Source: Pseudoips prasinana (Eukaryota > Arthropoda > Insecta > Lepidoptera > Nolidae). Taken from it: a DNA stretch of 64,000 nt. This document shows, piece by piece, positions 10,991 to 22,557 of this stretch (the stretch's first letter is position 1; every line of letters starts with the position of its first letter). The stretch covers positions 1,054,001 to 1,118,000 of the forward strand of contig OX621266.1 of the NCBI GenBank assembly GCA_951640165.1. Reading direction: 5' to 3'. Below the pieces are notes generated by a model that did no database searches, was not told the origin of the DNA, and saw only the letters and a program-made list of their open reading frames with translations. The translations under genes were made by a program, and so were the position numbers.

Positions 10991-12015
10991 ATGGTAATTG
11001 GAGGATGAATCTTCGAGGGCGCTCACAGTCTGTACACGCTGAAGAGTCTTTCTCTCAGTGGTGTGACCTTACTGCGGGTGTGCCTCAAGGTGGCGTTCTA
11101 TCTCCTCTTCTATTCTCCGTTTTTATAAACGCAATCACTAAAATCTTAACTTCTAACTATCATCTCTATGCAGACGACTTGCATATATATCGGCACTTCA
11201 AAAGCATTGAAACTACGGAAGCTATTTCTGCCATCAATAATGATCTTGTAAACATTAGCAAGTGGGCAAAATCTTTCGGCCTCCTGGTCAATCCCTCTAA
11301 ATCACAAGCTCTCATTATTGGTGGCAGACACATGTTTAACACCTTAAATTTTTCAGCCATTCCTCCTGTTCTTTTCGATGATGTGCCGATACCTTATACA
11401 AAATTTGCCAAAAATTTAGGTGTTTTAATCGACTCTAACCTTTCGTGGAACAATCACGTTGCAGAAGTAAGCAGGAGAGTATACTGTTCGTTTCAATCCA
11501 TCAAACGTCTCCAAAAATTCTTACCGTTTCAGACTAAAGTCACTCTCGCTCAATCGCTTTTACTCCCTCTTTTTGACTATGCTGATGTCTGTTTCCTTGA
11601 TGCAACAGAAGAACTTCTAGATAAGCTCGAACGCCTGCAGAACCTATGCATCCGCTTCATTTTCGGCCTACGGAAGTACGACCACGTGTCGGAGTTCCGG
11701 TTGCAATTGAAGTGGCTGCCTATTCGGCAGCGTCGGGACTGTCATATTCTTTATCTACTTTTTTCCATCCTTCATAACCCTGTTGCTCCCATCTATCTCC
11801 GTGAACGCTTTGAGTATCTGGTGCCCAGTGGCAAACCTTGCCGCACTGCTACATCCCTTCTTCTCAGGACTCCTTCCCACACTTCCAGCCGCTATAATGG
11901 TTCATTTACTGTACGTGCAGTACGCCTTTGGAATTCCTTGCCACATTCCATACGTGATAGCTCGTCATTGAGTATTTTTAAGAGCAGAACTAAGAATCAC
12001 TTCTTATCTCTGTAA
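10991..12015 (+). pseudogene. CR1/Jockey-superfamily RT C-terminal fragment, unit 1
   Basis: The frame opens inside gypsy integrase (ATG at 10,927) but becomes RT at about residue 22. Visible blocks are GVPQGGVLSPLLFSVFIN, LYADDL (catalytic YADD, about 11,166), LLVNPSKSQ, NLGVLIDSNLSW and LERLQNLCIRFIFG, ending at TAA 12,013-12,015. The endonuclease and RT blocks 0-4 are missing, so it is 5'-truncated. It has a 3' UTR with AATAAA repeats. The palm active site is kept but no functional RT is possible. Confidence 0.85.
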
Positions 12016-12317
12016 CTTACGTATATATAAGGTATGTAGGTTTATGTAGTTTATTAAATAGATATATATTTTTATAAGGTATCGTATGTAATTATTAGTG
12101 TGTATTTTATCAATATATTTACCCGACAAGGTACTTAATTATAATAGTTTGTTGTACACTGCCTATACCCATAATTTTGAAAATCTCTCTTCCCTGATGG
12201 TTTGCTGGAAGAAAATTCAATAATGAATTAAGCTCGCCTATGTACATGCCTTTTCTTTTGTTACTTCTAACTTATGTATTTATTTTCTGTGTGCAATAAA
12301 GAATAAAGAATGAATTA
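12016..12317 (+). other. 3' UTR and AATAAAG tail of the RT fragment, unit 1
   Basis: AT-rich 3' UTR ending in CAATAAAGAATAAAGAAT, a tandem polyadenylation-type tail. After it the gypsy integrase frame resumes, which locates the 3' junction of the insertion. The same UTR is repeated in units 2, 3 and the inverted copy. Confidence 0.7.
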
Positions 12318-12800
12318 AGTACTACATCCAATCAACAAGGCTGCCCTTCCTATGCATACGTTGCACGCGTTTCATTTAGGTCCTTTTTGCCAAAACTCGT
12401 AAGAGGAACCCTTATGAATTGTAGTAATTGTCGCTTTACAAAATTTGTATTCGTTCGACCTGCTAAAAATATTGTAGATACGAGACAAATTTGATTGAAA
12501 CAATTCGATTGAAGATCATTCAAATCATAAAATAAATTATTTTGCAGTTTGTTTATCTAGTTAGAATAATTACAGTAGAGGCAAAGCTTTTACGAGTAGA
12601 TATTTTAAGCAATTTTCCGAAAAAAAAACAATTCAAACACATTAAATGCAATAGGCAGCCCTCGCTCCAATGGCCAAGTTCAACAAGTCAATCGCACTTT
12701 ATAAAATGGTCTTAAAACTCCAAATACACATTTTCCCTTTCAGATACATCTACTTCCGAGACCAAACTAAATGAACTACAGACTAATAGGGTAACTGCTA
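12318..12800 (+). pseudogene. Ty3/gypsy-like integrase catalytic core remnant, unit 1
   Basis: Short frame pieces read LHPINKAALPMHTLH, FTKFVFVRPAKNI and SPRSNGQVQQVNRTL, with stops and shifts between them. These are the usual blocks of the integrase core (LD.LGPF, F.K.....P and the SNGQVE.VNRTL block). The catalytic glutamate of GQVE appears as glutamine. Integrase joins retroelement DNA to host DNA; this copy is dead. Homologous stretches lie about 2,930 bp and 5,860 bp downstream. Confidence 0.65.
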
Positions 12801-12974
12801 AACTTCAGATCGTAAAGAACACGACTACGATGAAATATTCTGATTTTGAGCCATTGTTCGCGTATTTTATTATCTTTAACGATGTAATTTGTTGATAAAT
12901 TTGAATTTGAATTATCGTAAGTCTAGTAATAATACTTTGTATATTGTCATCCTGTAACTAAAGTTAATAGCCAA

Positions 12975-13245
12975 TCAGAATTGTCAATCATAGGTAAGTA
13001 TTGTTCGTGGGATTTCTACTCAGTGCATGTACATGCTTCATCAGTTGTGAGCCAACAACGAGCTATCCGAGGAATTAAGTCGCGTTTTGCAAGGGTGAAA
13101 CTAAAGCTGCGTAATCAGCAATAACTTTAATTTGGAAGCCTATTAAATATATTTGGAAATGTTTGAGAGATTGAACTACAACGAGTGTTTGGAGCTCGTA
13201 ACTATGGCAATGTTTCTCTTCGTTAGTGGTCACCGAGCTAACATT
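12975..13245 (-). pseudogene. Ty3/gypsy-like RNase H remnant, inverted, unit 1
   Basis: On the minus strand, TTNEEKHCHSYELQTLVVVQ, then FQIYLIGFQIKVIADYAAL, matches the gypsy RNase H segment (E.+YHSYELE.LA.V..L..FR.YL.G..F...TD...L). Further along the same strand, MKHVHALSRNP matches the linker that precedes integrase. The acidic residue of TD is kept as AD. It is in the opposite orientation to the integrase pieces of the same unit, so the gypsy element was rearranged. Confidence 0.75.
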
Positions 13246-13246
13246 A

Positions 13247-13299
13247 CGTTGCGCGGCTATTGAGAGAGACTTTATCAAGTACTCAATAGCCGCGCAACG
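13247..13299. repeat. 18-bp perfect inverted repeat from LTR ends, unit 1
   Basis: CGTTGCGCGGCTATTGAG (13,247-13,264) is the exact reverse complement of CTCAATAGCCGCGCAACG (13,282-13,299). The right arm is the 5' end of the 328-bp gypsy LTR seen intact at 49,897-50,224, so the hairpin is two opposed LTR starts. It recurs in units 2 and 3. Confidence 0.75.
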
Positions 13300-13918
13300 G
13301 TTATGACGTAGCTGCTATGTTATAATACTATGATTATTTATTTGATTAGTGATTATCATTTTATTAATTACTATAATAATTATATGATAATTATCAAGTA
13401 CTCAATAGCCGCGCAACGGTTTAATCTCAATTTTATTATACGGATAGATAACATGTCAGATGTTAGTGATGTTACAACTGCTCGATAGTTTTTATTTTTT
13501 TATTGTTAATACTGTTACACATCGAGTATTTTCAACAATAATAAAATCATAAACGTTCACAGAACAAGTTCATATGAGTGTATAGATCGCGCTTTCGAGT
13601 ATATTGCCTCCTTAATTCTTATTCCCTCCTTAATAATTCTCCTACGGTGAGTATATAGATTTATTAAGTATACACACAATTTAATAACACCACTAGCTTT
13701 ACTTATATAATAATATGCTTTTTAGAAAAACTGTTACTGGTGAACGTTTTGTGATACCAATAGCTAAATACGGCCTACTACAAAAAGTCCACGATCAAAT
13801 AGGATATCCCAGATATGAAAAATGTGATCTATTAAAACTCCATTTCGGTTTGAAGGTATGACAAGATTTATAAGACAATGTGTAAACTCTTGTTTACAAT
13901 GTGCGTTTAACAAGCGCA

Positions 13919-14946
13919 ACAATGGTAATTGGAGGATGAATCTTCGAGGGCGCTCACAGTCTGTACACGCTGAAGAGTCTTTCTCTCAGTGGTGTGACCT
14001 TACTGCGGGTGTGCCTCAAGGTGGCGTTCTATCTCCTCTTCTATTCTCCGTTTTTATAAACGCAATCACTAAAATCTTAACTTCTAACTATCATCTCTAT
14101 GCAGACGACTTGCATATATATCGGCACTTCAAAAGCATTGAAACTACGGAAGCTATTTCTGCCATCAATAATGATCTTGTAAACATTAGCAAGTGGGCAA
14201 AATCTTTCGGCCTCCTGGTCAATCCCTCTAAATCACAAGCTCTCATTATTGGTGGCAGACACATGTTTAACACCTTAAATTTTTCAGCCATTCCTCCTGT
14301 TCTTTTCGATGATGTGCCGATACCTTATACAAAATTTGCCAAAAATTTCGGTGTTTTAATCGACTCTAACCTTTCATGGAACAATCACGTTGCAGAAGTA
14401 AGCAGGAGAGTATACTGTTCGTTTCAATCCATCAAACGTCTCCAAAAATTCTTACCGTTTCAGACTAAAGTCACTCTCGCTCAATCGCTTTTACTCCCTC
14501 TTTTTGACTATGCTGATGTCTGTTTCCTTGATGCAACAGAAGAACTTCTAGATAAGCTCGAACGCCTGCAGAACCTATGCATCCGCTTCATTTTCGGCCT
14601 ACGGAAGTACGACCACGTGTCGGAGTTCCGGTTGCAATTGAAGTGGCTGCCTATTCGGCAGCGTCGGGACTGTCATATTCTTTATCTACTTTTTTCCATC
14701 CTTCATAACCCTGTTGCTCCCATCTATCTCCGTGAACGCTTTGAGTATCTGGTGCCCAGTGGCAAACCTTGCCGCACTGCTACATCCCTTCTTCTCAGGA
14801 CTCCTTCCCACACTTCCAGCCGCTATAATGGTTCATTTACTGTACGTGCAGTACGCCTTTGGAATTCCTTGCCACATTCCATACGTGATAGCTCGTCATT
14901 GAGTATTTTTAAGAGCAGAACTAAGAATCACTTCTTATCTCTGTAA
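13919..14946 (+). pseudogene. CR1/Jockey-superfamily RT C-terminal fragment, unit 2
   Basis: The protein is near identical to the unit 1 fragment, with two replacements seen (D to N in KRNDG, L to F in NLGVLIDS). GVPQGG and YADD are kept and the 5' half is missing. It also continues in frame from the gypsy integrase zinc-binding segment (ATG at 13,858). Near-identity over 2.9 kb, including the gypsy parts, shows the whole composite was duplicated as one unit. Confidence 0.85.
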
Positions 14947-15904
14947 CTTACGTATATATAAGGTATGTAGGTTTATGTAGTTTATTAAATAGATATATAT
15001 TTTTATAAGGTATCGTATGTAATTATTAGTGTGTATTTTATCAATATATTTACCCGACAAGGTACTTAATTATAATAGTTTGTTGTACACTGCCTATACC
15101 CATAATTTTGAAAATCTCTCTTCCCTGATGGTTTGCTGGAAGAAAATTCAATAATGAATTAAGCTCGCCTATGTACATGCCTTTTCTTTTGTTACTTCTA
15201 ACTTATGTATTTATTTTCTGTGTGCAATAAAGAATAAAGAATGAATTAAGTACTACATCCAATCAACAAGGCTGCCCTTCCTATGCATACGTTGCACGCG
15301 TTTCATTTAGGTCCTTTTTGCCAAAACTCGTAAGAGGAACCCTTATGAATTGTAGTAATTGTCGCTTTACAAAATTTGTATTCGTTCGACCTGCTAAAAA
15401 TATTGTAGATACGAGACAAATTTGATTGAAACAATTCGATTGAAGATCATTCAAATCATAAAATAAATTATTTTGCAGTTTGTTTATCTAGTTAGAATAA
15501 TTACAGTAGAGGCAAAGCTTTTACGAGTAGATATTTTAAGCAATTTTCCGAAAAAAAACAATTCAAACACATTAAATGCAATAGGCAGCCCTCGCTCCAA
15601 TGGCCAAGTTCAACAAGTCAATCGCACTTTATAAAATGGTCTTAAAACTCCAAATACACATTTTCCCTTTCAGATACATCTACTTCCGAGACCAAACTAA
15701 ATGAACTACAGACTAATAGGGTAACTGCTAAACTTCAGATCGTAAAGAACACGACTACGATGAAATATTCTGATTTTGAGCCATTGTTCGCGTATTTTAT
15801 TATCTTTAACGATGTAATTTGTTGATAAATTTGAATTTGAATTATCGTAAGTCTAGTAATAATACTTTGTATATTGTCATCCTGTAACTAAAGTTAATAG
15901 CCAA

Positions 15905-16175
15905 TCAGAATTGTCAATCATAGGTAAGTATTGTTCGTGGGATTTCTACTCAGTGCATGTACATGCTTCATCAGTTGTGAGCCAACAACGAGCTATCCGA
16001 GGAATTAAGTCGCGTTTTGCAAGGGTGAAACTAAAGCTGCGTAATCAGCAATAACTTTAATTTGGAAGCCTATTAAATATATTTGGAAATGTTTGAGAGA
16101 TTGAACTACAACGAGTGTTTGGAGCTCGTAACTATGGCAATGTTTCTCTTCGTTAGTGGTCACCGAGCTAACATT
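15905..16175 (-). pseudogene. Gypsy-like RNase H remnant, inverted, unit 2
   Basis: Same minus-strand TTNEEKHCHSYELQ segment and downstream MKHVHALSRNP as in unit 1. No difference was noticed in the RNase H piece. Confidence 0.7.
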
Positions 16176-16848
16176 ACGTTGCGCGGCTATTGAGAGAGAC
16201 TTTATCAAGTACTCAATAGCCGCGCAACGGTTATGACGTAGCTGCTATGTTATAATACTATGATTATTTATTTGATTAGTGATTATCATTTTATTAATTA
16301 CTATAATAATTATATGATAATTATCAAGTACTCAATAGCCGCGCAACGGTTTAATCTCAATTTTATTATACGGATAGATAACATGTCAGATGTTAGTGAT
16401 GTTACAACTGCTCGATAGTTTTTATTTTTTTATTGTTAATACTGTTACACATCGAGTATTTTCAACAATAATAAAATCATAAACGTTCACAGAACAAGTT
16501 CATATGAGTGTATAGATCGCGTTTTCGAGTATATTGCCTCCTTAATTCTTATTCCCTCCTTAATAATTCTCCTACGGTGAGTATATAGATTTATTAAGTA
16601 TACACACAATTTAATAACACCACTAGCTTTACTTATATAATAATATGCTTTTTAGAAAAACTGTTACTGGTGAACGTTTTGTGATACCAATAGCTAAATA
16701 CGGCCTACTACAAAAAGTCCACGATCAAATAGGATATCCCAGATATGAAAAATGTGATCTATTAAAACTCCATTTCGGTTTGAAGGTATGACAAGATTTA
16801 TAAGACAATGTGTAAACTCTTGTTTACAATGTGCGTTTAACAAGCGCA

Positions 16849-18033
16849 ACGATGGTAATTGGAGGATGAATCTTCGAGGGCGCTCACAGTCTGTACACGC
16901 TGAAGAGTCTTTCTCTCAGTGGTGTGACCTTACTGCGGGTGTGCCTCAAGGTGGCGTTCTATCTCCTCTTCTATTCTCCGTTTTTATAAACGCAATCACT
17001 AAAATCTTAACTTCTAACTATCATCTCTATGCAGACGACTTGCATATATATCGGCACTTCAAAAGCATTGAAACTACGGAAGCTATTTCTGCCATCAATA
17101 ATGATCTTGTAAACATTAGCAAGTGGGCAAAATCTTTCGGCCGGCACGAAAGGTTAGAGTCGATTAAAACACCGAAATTTTTGGCAAATTTTGTATAAGG
17201 TATCGGCACATCATCGAAAAGAACAGGAGGAATGGCTGAAAAATTTAAGGTGTTAAACATGTGTCTGCCACCAATAATGAGAGCTTGTGATTTAGAGGGA
17301 TTGACCAGGACCCTCTAAATCACAAGCTCTCATTATTGGTGGCAGACACATGTTTAACACCTTAAATTTTTCAGCCATTCCTCCTGTTCTTTTCGATGAT
17401 GTGCCGATACCTTATACAAAATTTGCCAAAAATTTCGGTGTTTTAATCGACTCTAACCTTTCGTGGAACAATCACGTTGCAGAAGTAAGCAGGAGAGTAT
17501 ACTGTTCGTTTCAATCCATCAAACGTCTCCAAAAATTCTTACCGTTTCAGACTAAAGTCACTCTCGCTCAATCGCTTTTACTCCCTCTTTTTGACTATGC
17601 TGATGTCTGTTTCCTTGATGCAACAGAAGAACTTCTAGATAAGCTCGAACGCCTGCAGAACCTATGCATCCGCTTCATTTTCGGCCTACGGAAGTACGAC
17701 CACGTGTCGGAGTTCCGGTTGCAATTGAAGTGGCTGCCTATTCGGCAGCGTCGGGACTGTCATATTCTTTATCTACTTTTTTCCATCCTTCATAACCCTG
17801 TTGCTCCCATCTATCTCCGTGAACGCTTTGAGTATCTGGTGCCCAGTGGCAAACCTTGCCGCACTGCTACATCCCTTCTTCTCAGGACTCCTTCCCACAC
17901 TTCCAGCCGCTATAATGGTTCATTTACTGTACGTGCAGTACGCCTTTGGAATTCCTTGCCACATTCCATACGTGATAGCTCGTCATTGAGTATTTTTAAG
18001 AGCAGAACTAAGAATCACTTCTTATCTCTGTAA
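16849..18033 (+). pseudogene. CR1/Jockey-superfamily RT C-terminal fragment, unit 3, broken by fold-back
   Basis: The frame opens as in units 1 and 2 and includes YADD. At 17,141, just after KWAKSFG, it runs into an inverted copy of downstream RT sequence and stops at 17,196-17,198. The original frame resumes at 17,311 and is open from 17,350 to 18,033 with sequence identical to the unit 2 protein. The lesion is a 155-bp inverted duplication with an 11-base loop, not a simple indel. Confidence 0.85.
17145..17465. repeat. 155-bp-stem near-perfect hairpin inside unit 3
   Basis: Arm 17,145-17,299 is the reverse complement of 17,311-17,465, with loop 17,300-17,310. Pairing was checked at both ends: CACGAAAGG pairs with CCTTTCGTG, and TTTAGAGGG with CCCTCTAAA. 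The right arm is the normal RT sequence; the left arm is the added copy. Confidence 0.85.
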
Positions 18034-18991
18034 CTTACGTATATATAAGGTATGTAGGTTTATGTAGTTTATTAAATAGATATATATTTTTATAAGGTAT
18101 CGTATGTAATTATTAGTGTGTATTTTATCAATATATTTACCCGACAAGGTACTTAATTATAATAGTTTGTTGTACACTGCCTATACCCATAATTTTGAAA
18201 ATCTCTCTTCCCTGATGGTTTGCTGGAAGAAAATTCAATAATGAATTAAGCTCGCCTATGTACATGCCTTTTCTTTTGTTACTTCTAACTTATGTATTTA
18301 TTTTCTGTGTGCAATAAAGAATAAAGAATGAATTAAGTACTACATCCAATCAACAAGGCTGCCCTTCCTATGCATACGTTGCACGCGTTTCATTTAGGTC
18401 CTTTTTGCCAAAACTCGTAAGAGGAACCCTTATGAATTGTAGTAATTGTCGCTTTACAAAATTTGTATTCGTTCGACCTGCTAAAAATATTGTAGATACG
18501 AGACAAATTTGATTGAAACAATTCGATTGAAGATCATTCAAATCATAAAATAAATTATTTTGCAGTTTGTTTATCTAGTTAGAATAATTACAGTAGAGGC
18601 AAAGCTTTTACGAGTAGATATTTTAAGCAATTTTCCGAAAAAAAACAATTCAAACACATTAAATGCAATAGGCAGCCCTCGCTCCAATGGCCAAGTTCAA
18701 CAAGTCAATCGCACTTTATAAAATGGTCTTAAAACTCCAAATACACATTTTCCCTTTCAGATACATCTACTTCCGAGACCAAACTAAATGAACTACAGAC
18801 TAATAGGGTAACTGCTAAACTTCAGATCGTAAAGAACACGACTACGATGAAATATTCTGATTTTGAGCCATTGTTCGCGTATTTTATTATCTTTAACGAT
18901 GTAATTTGTTGATAAATTTGAATTTGAATTATCGTAAGTCTAGTAATAATACTTTGTATATTGTCATCCTGTAACTAAAGTTAATAGCCAA

Positions 18992-19262
18992 TCAGAATTG
19001 TCAATCATAGGTAAGTATTGTTCGTGGGATTTCTACTCAGTGCATGTACATGCTTCATCAGTTGTGAGCCAACAACGAGCTATCCGAGGAATTAAGTCGC
19101 GTTTTGCAAGGGTGAAACTAAAGCTGCGTAATCAGCAATAACTTTAATTTGGAAGCCTATTAAATATATTTGGAAATGTTTGAGAGATTGAACTACAACG
19201 AGTGTTTGGAGCTCGTAACTATGGCAATGTTTCTCTTCGTTAGTGGTCACCGAGCTAACATT
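18992..19262 (-). pseudogene. Gypsy-like RNase H remnant, inverted, unit 3
   Basis: Third copy of the minus-strand RNase H segment, near identical to those in units 1 and 2. Confidence 0.7.
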
Positions 19263-19403
19263 ACGTTGCGCGGCTATTGAGAGAGACTTTATCAAGTACT
19301 CAATAGCCGCGCAACGGTTATGACGTAGCTGCTATGTTATAATACTATGATTATTTATTTGATTAGTGATTATCATTTTATTAATTACTATAATAATTAT
19401 ATG

Positions 19404-20548
19404 ATAATTATCAAGTAGGTACTCAATAGCCGCGCAACGGTTATGACGTAGCTGCTATGTTATAATACTATGATTATTTATTTGATTAGTGATTATCATT
19501 TTATTAATTACTATATGAATTGATGAATATAAATTATAATGGTCAAACAGTAGATACAGTAACTACGACAAAATTTTTGGGAATCTTAATTGACAGCCAA
19601 TTAACATGGAAGGCTCAAGCAGAGAATATTTGTAAAAGACTCAGTACATCCGCATATATGCTGTACCACCTATCCAAAAAAGTTAATTTACGTACACTAT
19701 TAGTGGCTTATCATGGCCTAGTACTCTCCATTTTAAGATTTGGTGTAATTTTTTGGGGCAATTGTACTGAACGAGAAAGCATTTTTAAAGCTCAAAAACG
19801 CTGCCTCAGGGCTATGTTTAATCTGAAAGTAACAGATAGCTGCGCACCTATATTTAAGTCTCGTAAATTACTAACCTTACCGTCCCTGTACATCCTAGAG
19901 TTAGCATTATTTGTTAAATGTAATAAAAACTTATTTGTATACCTGAACCAAACTAGACAACGAAATACAGGTCTAAGATCGCAATATCAGAATTTGTTAT
20001 GTACAGGTGCATACAAAACCAGTCTTTTGAAAAAAAGTGTTATTTGTATGGCACCTGCTATCTTCAATAAGCTGCCAAACAGCATTAAAGATCTCCCATT
20101 GGAAAGGTTCAAAAAACACCTCACAGTACTGCTAGCTGAAAAATGCTATTATACCTTGCAAGAATTTCTAGATGATAAGCAAATTTAAATTAATGCATCC
20201 ATGTCTTTTTAGTTTAAAATGAATTTGCATGCTATATTTAGGCAGAATGTACAAGGATTCTTCAAAACGTATTTTAACAACTAATGTTTGTACCTACATT
20301 CAAAGCAAATAAAGATATTCTATTCTATTCTATAATAATTATATCATAATTTTACATCTTAAAACTATTAATAATCGATATTATACTTTCAAATGGTTGT
20401 CACTGATAAAAGTATAAATAGGGTAGGAGAATTATTAAGGAGGGATTCTTTGTACGACGGTAGATGAGAACGTTACTCTGTTCGATTAACTATTGTGTGT
20501 GGAAAATATGTCGGAGTTTTAATGTGCAGAACCTACGAGTGCGTAACA
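19404..20548 (+). mobile_element. Gypsy-type LTR split by a Jockey-like insertion
   Basis: 19,404-19,514 and 20,334-20,548 together match the 328-bp LTR at 49,897-50,224, from TTATCAAGTA to GAGTGCGTAACA. The first bases (TG) are lost and GGTA is inserted at 19,417-19,420. The TATAAATA-containing part and the CA end are kept in the second piece. Between them lies a Jockey-like fragment. The LTR is followed by a gag-like ATG at 20,574, so this is a 5' LTR. Confidence 0.75.
19520..20188 (+). pseudogene. Jockey/CR1-like RT C-terminal fragment (5'-truncated)
   Basis: The 222-residue open frame contains KFLGILIDSQLTW and VLSILRFGVIFWGN, and ends in a LERFKKHLTVLL..KCYYTLQEFLDD block. This is the post-palm part of a LINE RT; endonuclease, YADD and upstream parts are missing. 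The 3' end is a short ATTCTATTCTATTCTAT tail at about 20,314-20,333, after which the LTR resumes. Any target-site duplication is too short or AT-rich to define. A related C-terminal piece lies at 32,505-32,795. Confidence 0.8.
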
Positions 20549-20573
20549 TTTCGGAAGTGGGATTTTACCCACA

Positions 20574-20960
20574 ATGCCTGGACCATATATCGCCAGTTTG
20601 GGGAAACGTAAAAGGAAGCACAACGAATCAAACAGCTCTGTTGACCAAGATAGCGAGATTTTTTTTTTCTCAGACGTCGCGTCGGTCGCATTAACAATGT
20701 GTACAACAAAAAACAACACGTCTCACGGGTTCACAAAATAGACCAGCTCGGCCACGTCTACAATTGGGACGACACTGATCGCATGTTTATAAATCTTGAA
20801 ATGATCTCACCTGGGATGGATGGAAGGAGATGCTGAGGGTCACTTTCCCGCTATCTACTGATTACGCGGACAAACTGGAACACATGCTGGCGAGAATTAA
20901 GGATGACAAGGACACTATGACGAAGTATTATCACGAGATCCTATTTCATGTATAATTCGA
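20574..20960 (+). pseudogene. Gypsy-like gag remnant
   Basis: An ATG at 20,574 opens MPGPYIASLGKRKRK and stops at 20,739-20,741. The following frames give HKIDQLGHVYNWDDTDRM and then DYADKLEHMLARIKDDKDTM. The pieces lie in different frames but in a consistent order directly behind the LTR, as expected for gag of an LTR element. Gag forms the particle that carries the RNA and enzymes. It is broken by at least two frameshifts. Confidence 0.55.
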
Positions 20961-21320
20961 GCGGACACACCACTGCGGCCTGCTGGTTTGGCGCCGGAAG
21001 TGTCGAGACATCAGGAAACCCACCACATAAGGTTAGTGAAATATTGCATATCACTTATGGTAATTATAGTGGTAGATATTTACTGGGGAACAGTGACGGT
21101 CGATGGCAAACAGCTCAGAGTATACATATAAACTGGCAGTAAAATCAATTTACTTTGGATCTCACAAGTTCAGAACTTAAGAATTATAATCGAACCTAGC
21201 ACTACTATTATGGAAGGTTTCGGTAGAGCATGTGAGAATTCACTCGATTGAACGGAATAGTCTAATTAACTAATTTCATAACATTGGATATTGATCTATT
21301 CATTGGACAAACCATTATTA
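20961..21320 (+). pseudogene. Gypsy-like retropepsin remnant with lost active-site aspartate
   Basis: The frame through 21,095-21,255 reads VDGKQLRVYI, a stop codon, then TGSKINLL and later IMEGFGRA. This fits an aspartic protease in which DTG should occupy the stop-TG site and the I.GFG block follows. At 21,284, LDIDLFIGQTIIN is the usual protease-to-RT linker. It then jumps straight to RNase H at 21,311, so the whole RT domain is deleted. Confidence 0.6.
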
Positions 21321-21640
21321 ATAGTAATAATGTTAGCTCGGTGACCACTAACGAAGAGAAACATTGCCATAGTTACGAGCTCCAAACACTCGTTGTAGTT
21401 CAATCTCTCAAACATTTCCAAATATATTTAATAGGCTTCCAAATTAAAGTTATTGCTGATTACGCAGCTTTAGTTTCACCCTTGCAAAACGCGATTTAAT
21501 TCCTCGGATAGCTCGTTGTTGGCTCACAACTGATGAAGCATGTACATGCACTGAGTAGAAATCCCACGAACAATACTTACCTATGATTGACAATTCTGAT
21601 TGGCTATTAACTTTAGTTACAGGATGACAATATACAAAGT
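21311..21640 (+). pseudogene. Gypsy-like RNase H and linker remnant, plus orientation
   Basis: TTNEEKHCHSYELQ through YAALVSPLQNA, then PRIARCW-like and MKHVHALSRNP segments in shifted frames. It is the same sequence that is inverted in units 1-3. Here it follows the protease remnant in the expected direction, so this copy keeps the original gypsy orientation and the tandem units carry the inversion. Confidence 0.7.
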
Positions 21641-22557
21641 ATTATTACTAGACTTACGATAATTCAAATTCAAATTTATCAACAAATTACATCGTTAAAG
21701 ATAATAAAATACGCGAACAATGGCTCAAAATCAGAATATTTCATCGTAGTCGTGTTCTTTACGATCTGAAGTTTAGCAGTTACCCTATTAGTCTGTAGTT
21801 CATTTAGTTTGGTCTCGGAAGTAGATGTATCTAAAAGGGAAAATGTGTATTTGGAGTTTTAAGACCATTTTATAAAGTGCGATTGACTTGTTGAACTTGG
21901 CCATTGGAGTGAGGGCTGCCTATTGCATTTAATGTGTTTGAATTGTTTTTTTTCGGAAAATTGCTTAAAATATCTACTCGTAAAAGCTTTTCCTCTACTG
22001 TAATTATTCTAACTAGATAAACAAACTGCAAAATAATTTATTTTATGATTTGAATGATCTTCAATCGAATTGTTTCAATCGAATTTGTCTCGTATCTACA
22101 ATATTTTTAGCAGGTCGAACGAATACAAATTTTGTAAAGCGACAATTACTACAATACATAAGGGTTCCTCTTACGAGTTTTGGCAAAAAGGACCTAAATG
22201 AAACGCGTGCAACGTATGCATAGGAAGGGCAGCCTTGTTGATTGGATGTAGTACTTAATTCATTCTTTATTCTTTATTGCACACAGAAAATAAATACATA
22301 AGTTAGAAGTAACAAAAGAAAAGGCATGTACATAGGCGAGCTTAATTCATTATTGAATTTTCTTCCAGCAAACCATCAGGGAAGAGAGATTTTCAAAATT
22401 ATGGGTATAGGCAGTGTACAACAAACTATTATAATCAAGTACCTTGTTGGGTAAATATATTGATAAAATACACACTAATAATTACATACGATACCTTATA
22501 AAAATATATATCTATTTAATAAACTACATAAACCTACATACCTTATATATACGTAAG

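Larger units (their letters stand above)
10488..13419 (+). repeat. Composite tandem unit 1 (gypsy fragments plus CR1-like RT)
   Basis: The unit starts at TTTAATCTCAATTTTATTATACGG and runs to the next occurrence of the same word at 13,420. Order inside: a gypsy-derived leader; gypsy integrase zinc-binding region (+); CR1-like RT fragment (+); gypsy integrase core (+); gypsy RNase H (-); and gypsy LTR 5'-end sequence. Units 2 and 3 repeat this order at near identity, with single-base changes. Confidence 0.88.
13420..16349 (+). repeat. Composite tandem unit 2
   Basis: It is a direct 2,930-bp repeat of unit 1 with the same internal order. Differences from unit 1 seen by eye are sparse: for example AACGATGG to AACAATGG early in the RT fragment, TTAGG to TTCGG in the codon before GVLIDS, and one fewer A in an A-run near 15,552. 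Confidence 0.88.
16350..19439 (+). repeat. Composite tandem unit 3, with internal fold-back
   Basis: It has the same order as units 1 and 2 but is about 157 bp longer, because of an inverted insertion of its own RT sequence at 17,145-17,310. Its right end repeats LTR sequence (TACTCAATAGCCGCGCAACGG) and passes into the split LTR at 19,404. Confidence 0.85.

Noticed and set aside
11166..11360. 64-residue minus-strand ORFs in each composite unit
   Set aside because: They are antisense to the YADD region of the RT and are repeated only because the unit is repeated.
20464..20719. Short ORFs on both strands around the gypsy LTR end
   Set aside because: The plus-strand ORF begins in LTR sequence and reads gag in the wrong frame; the minus one has no motif.
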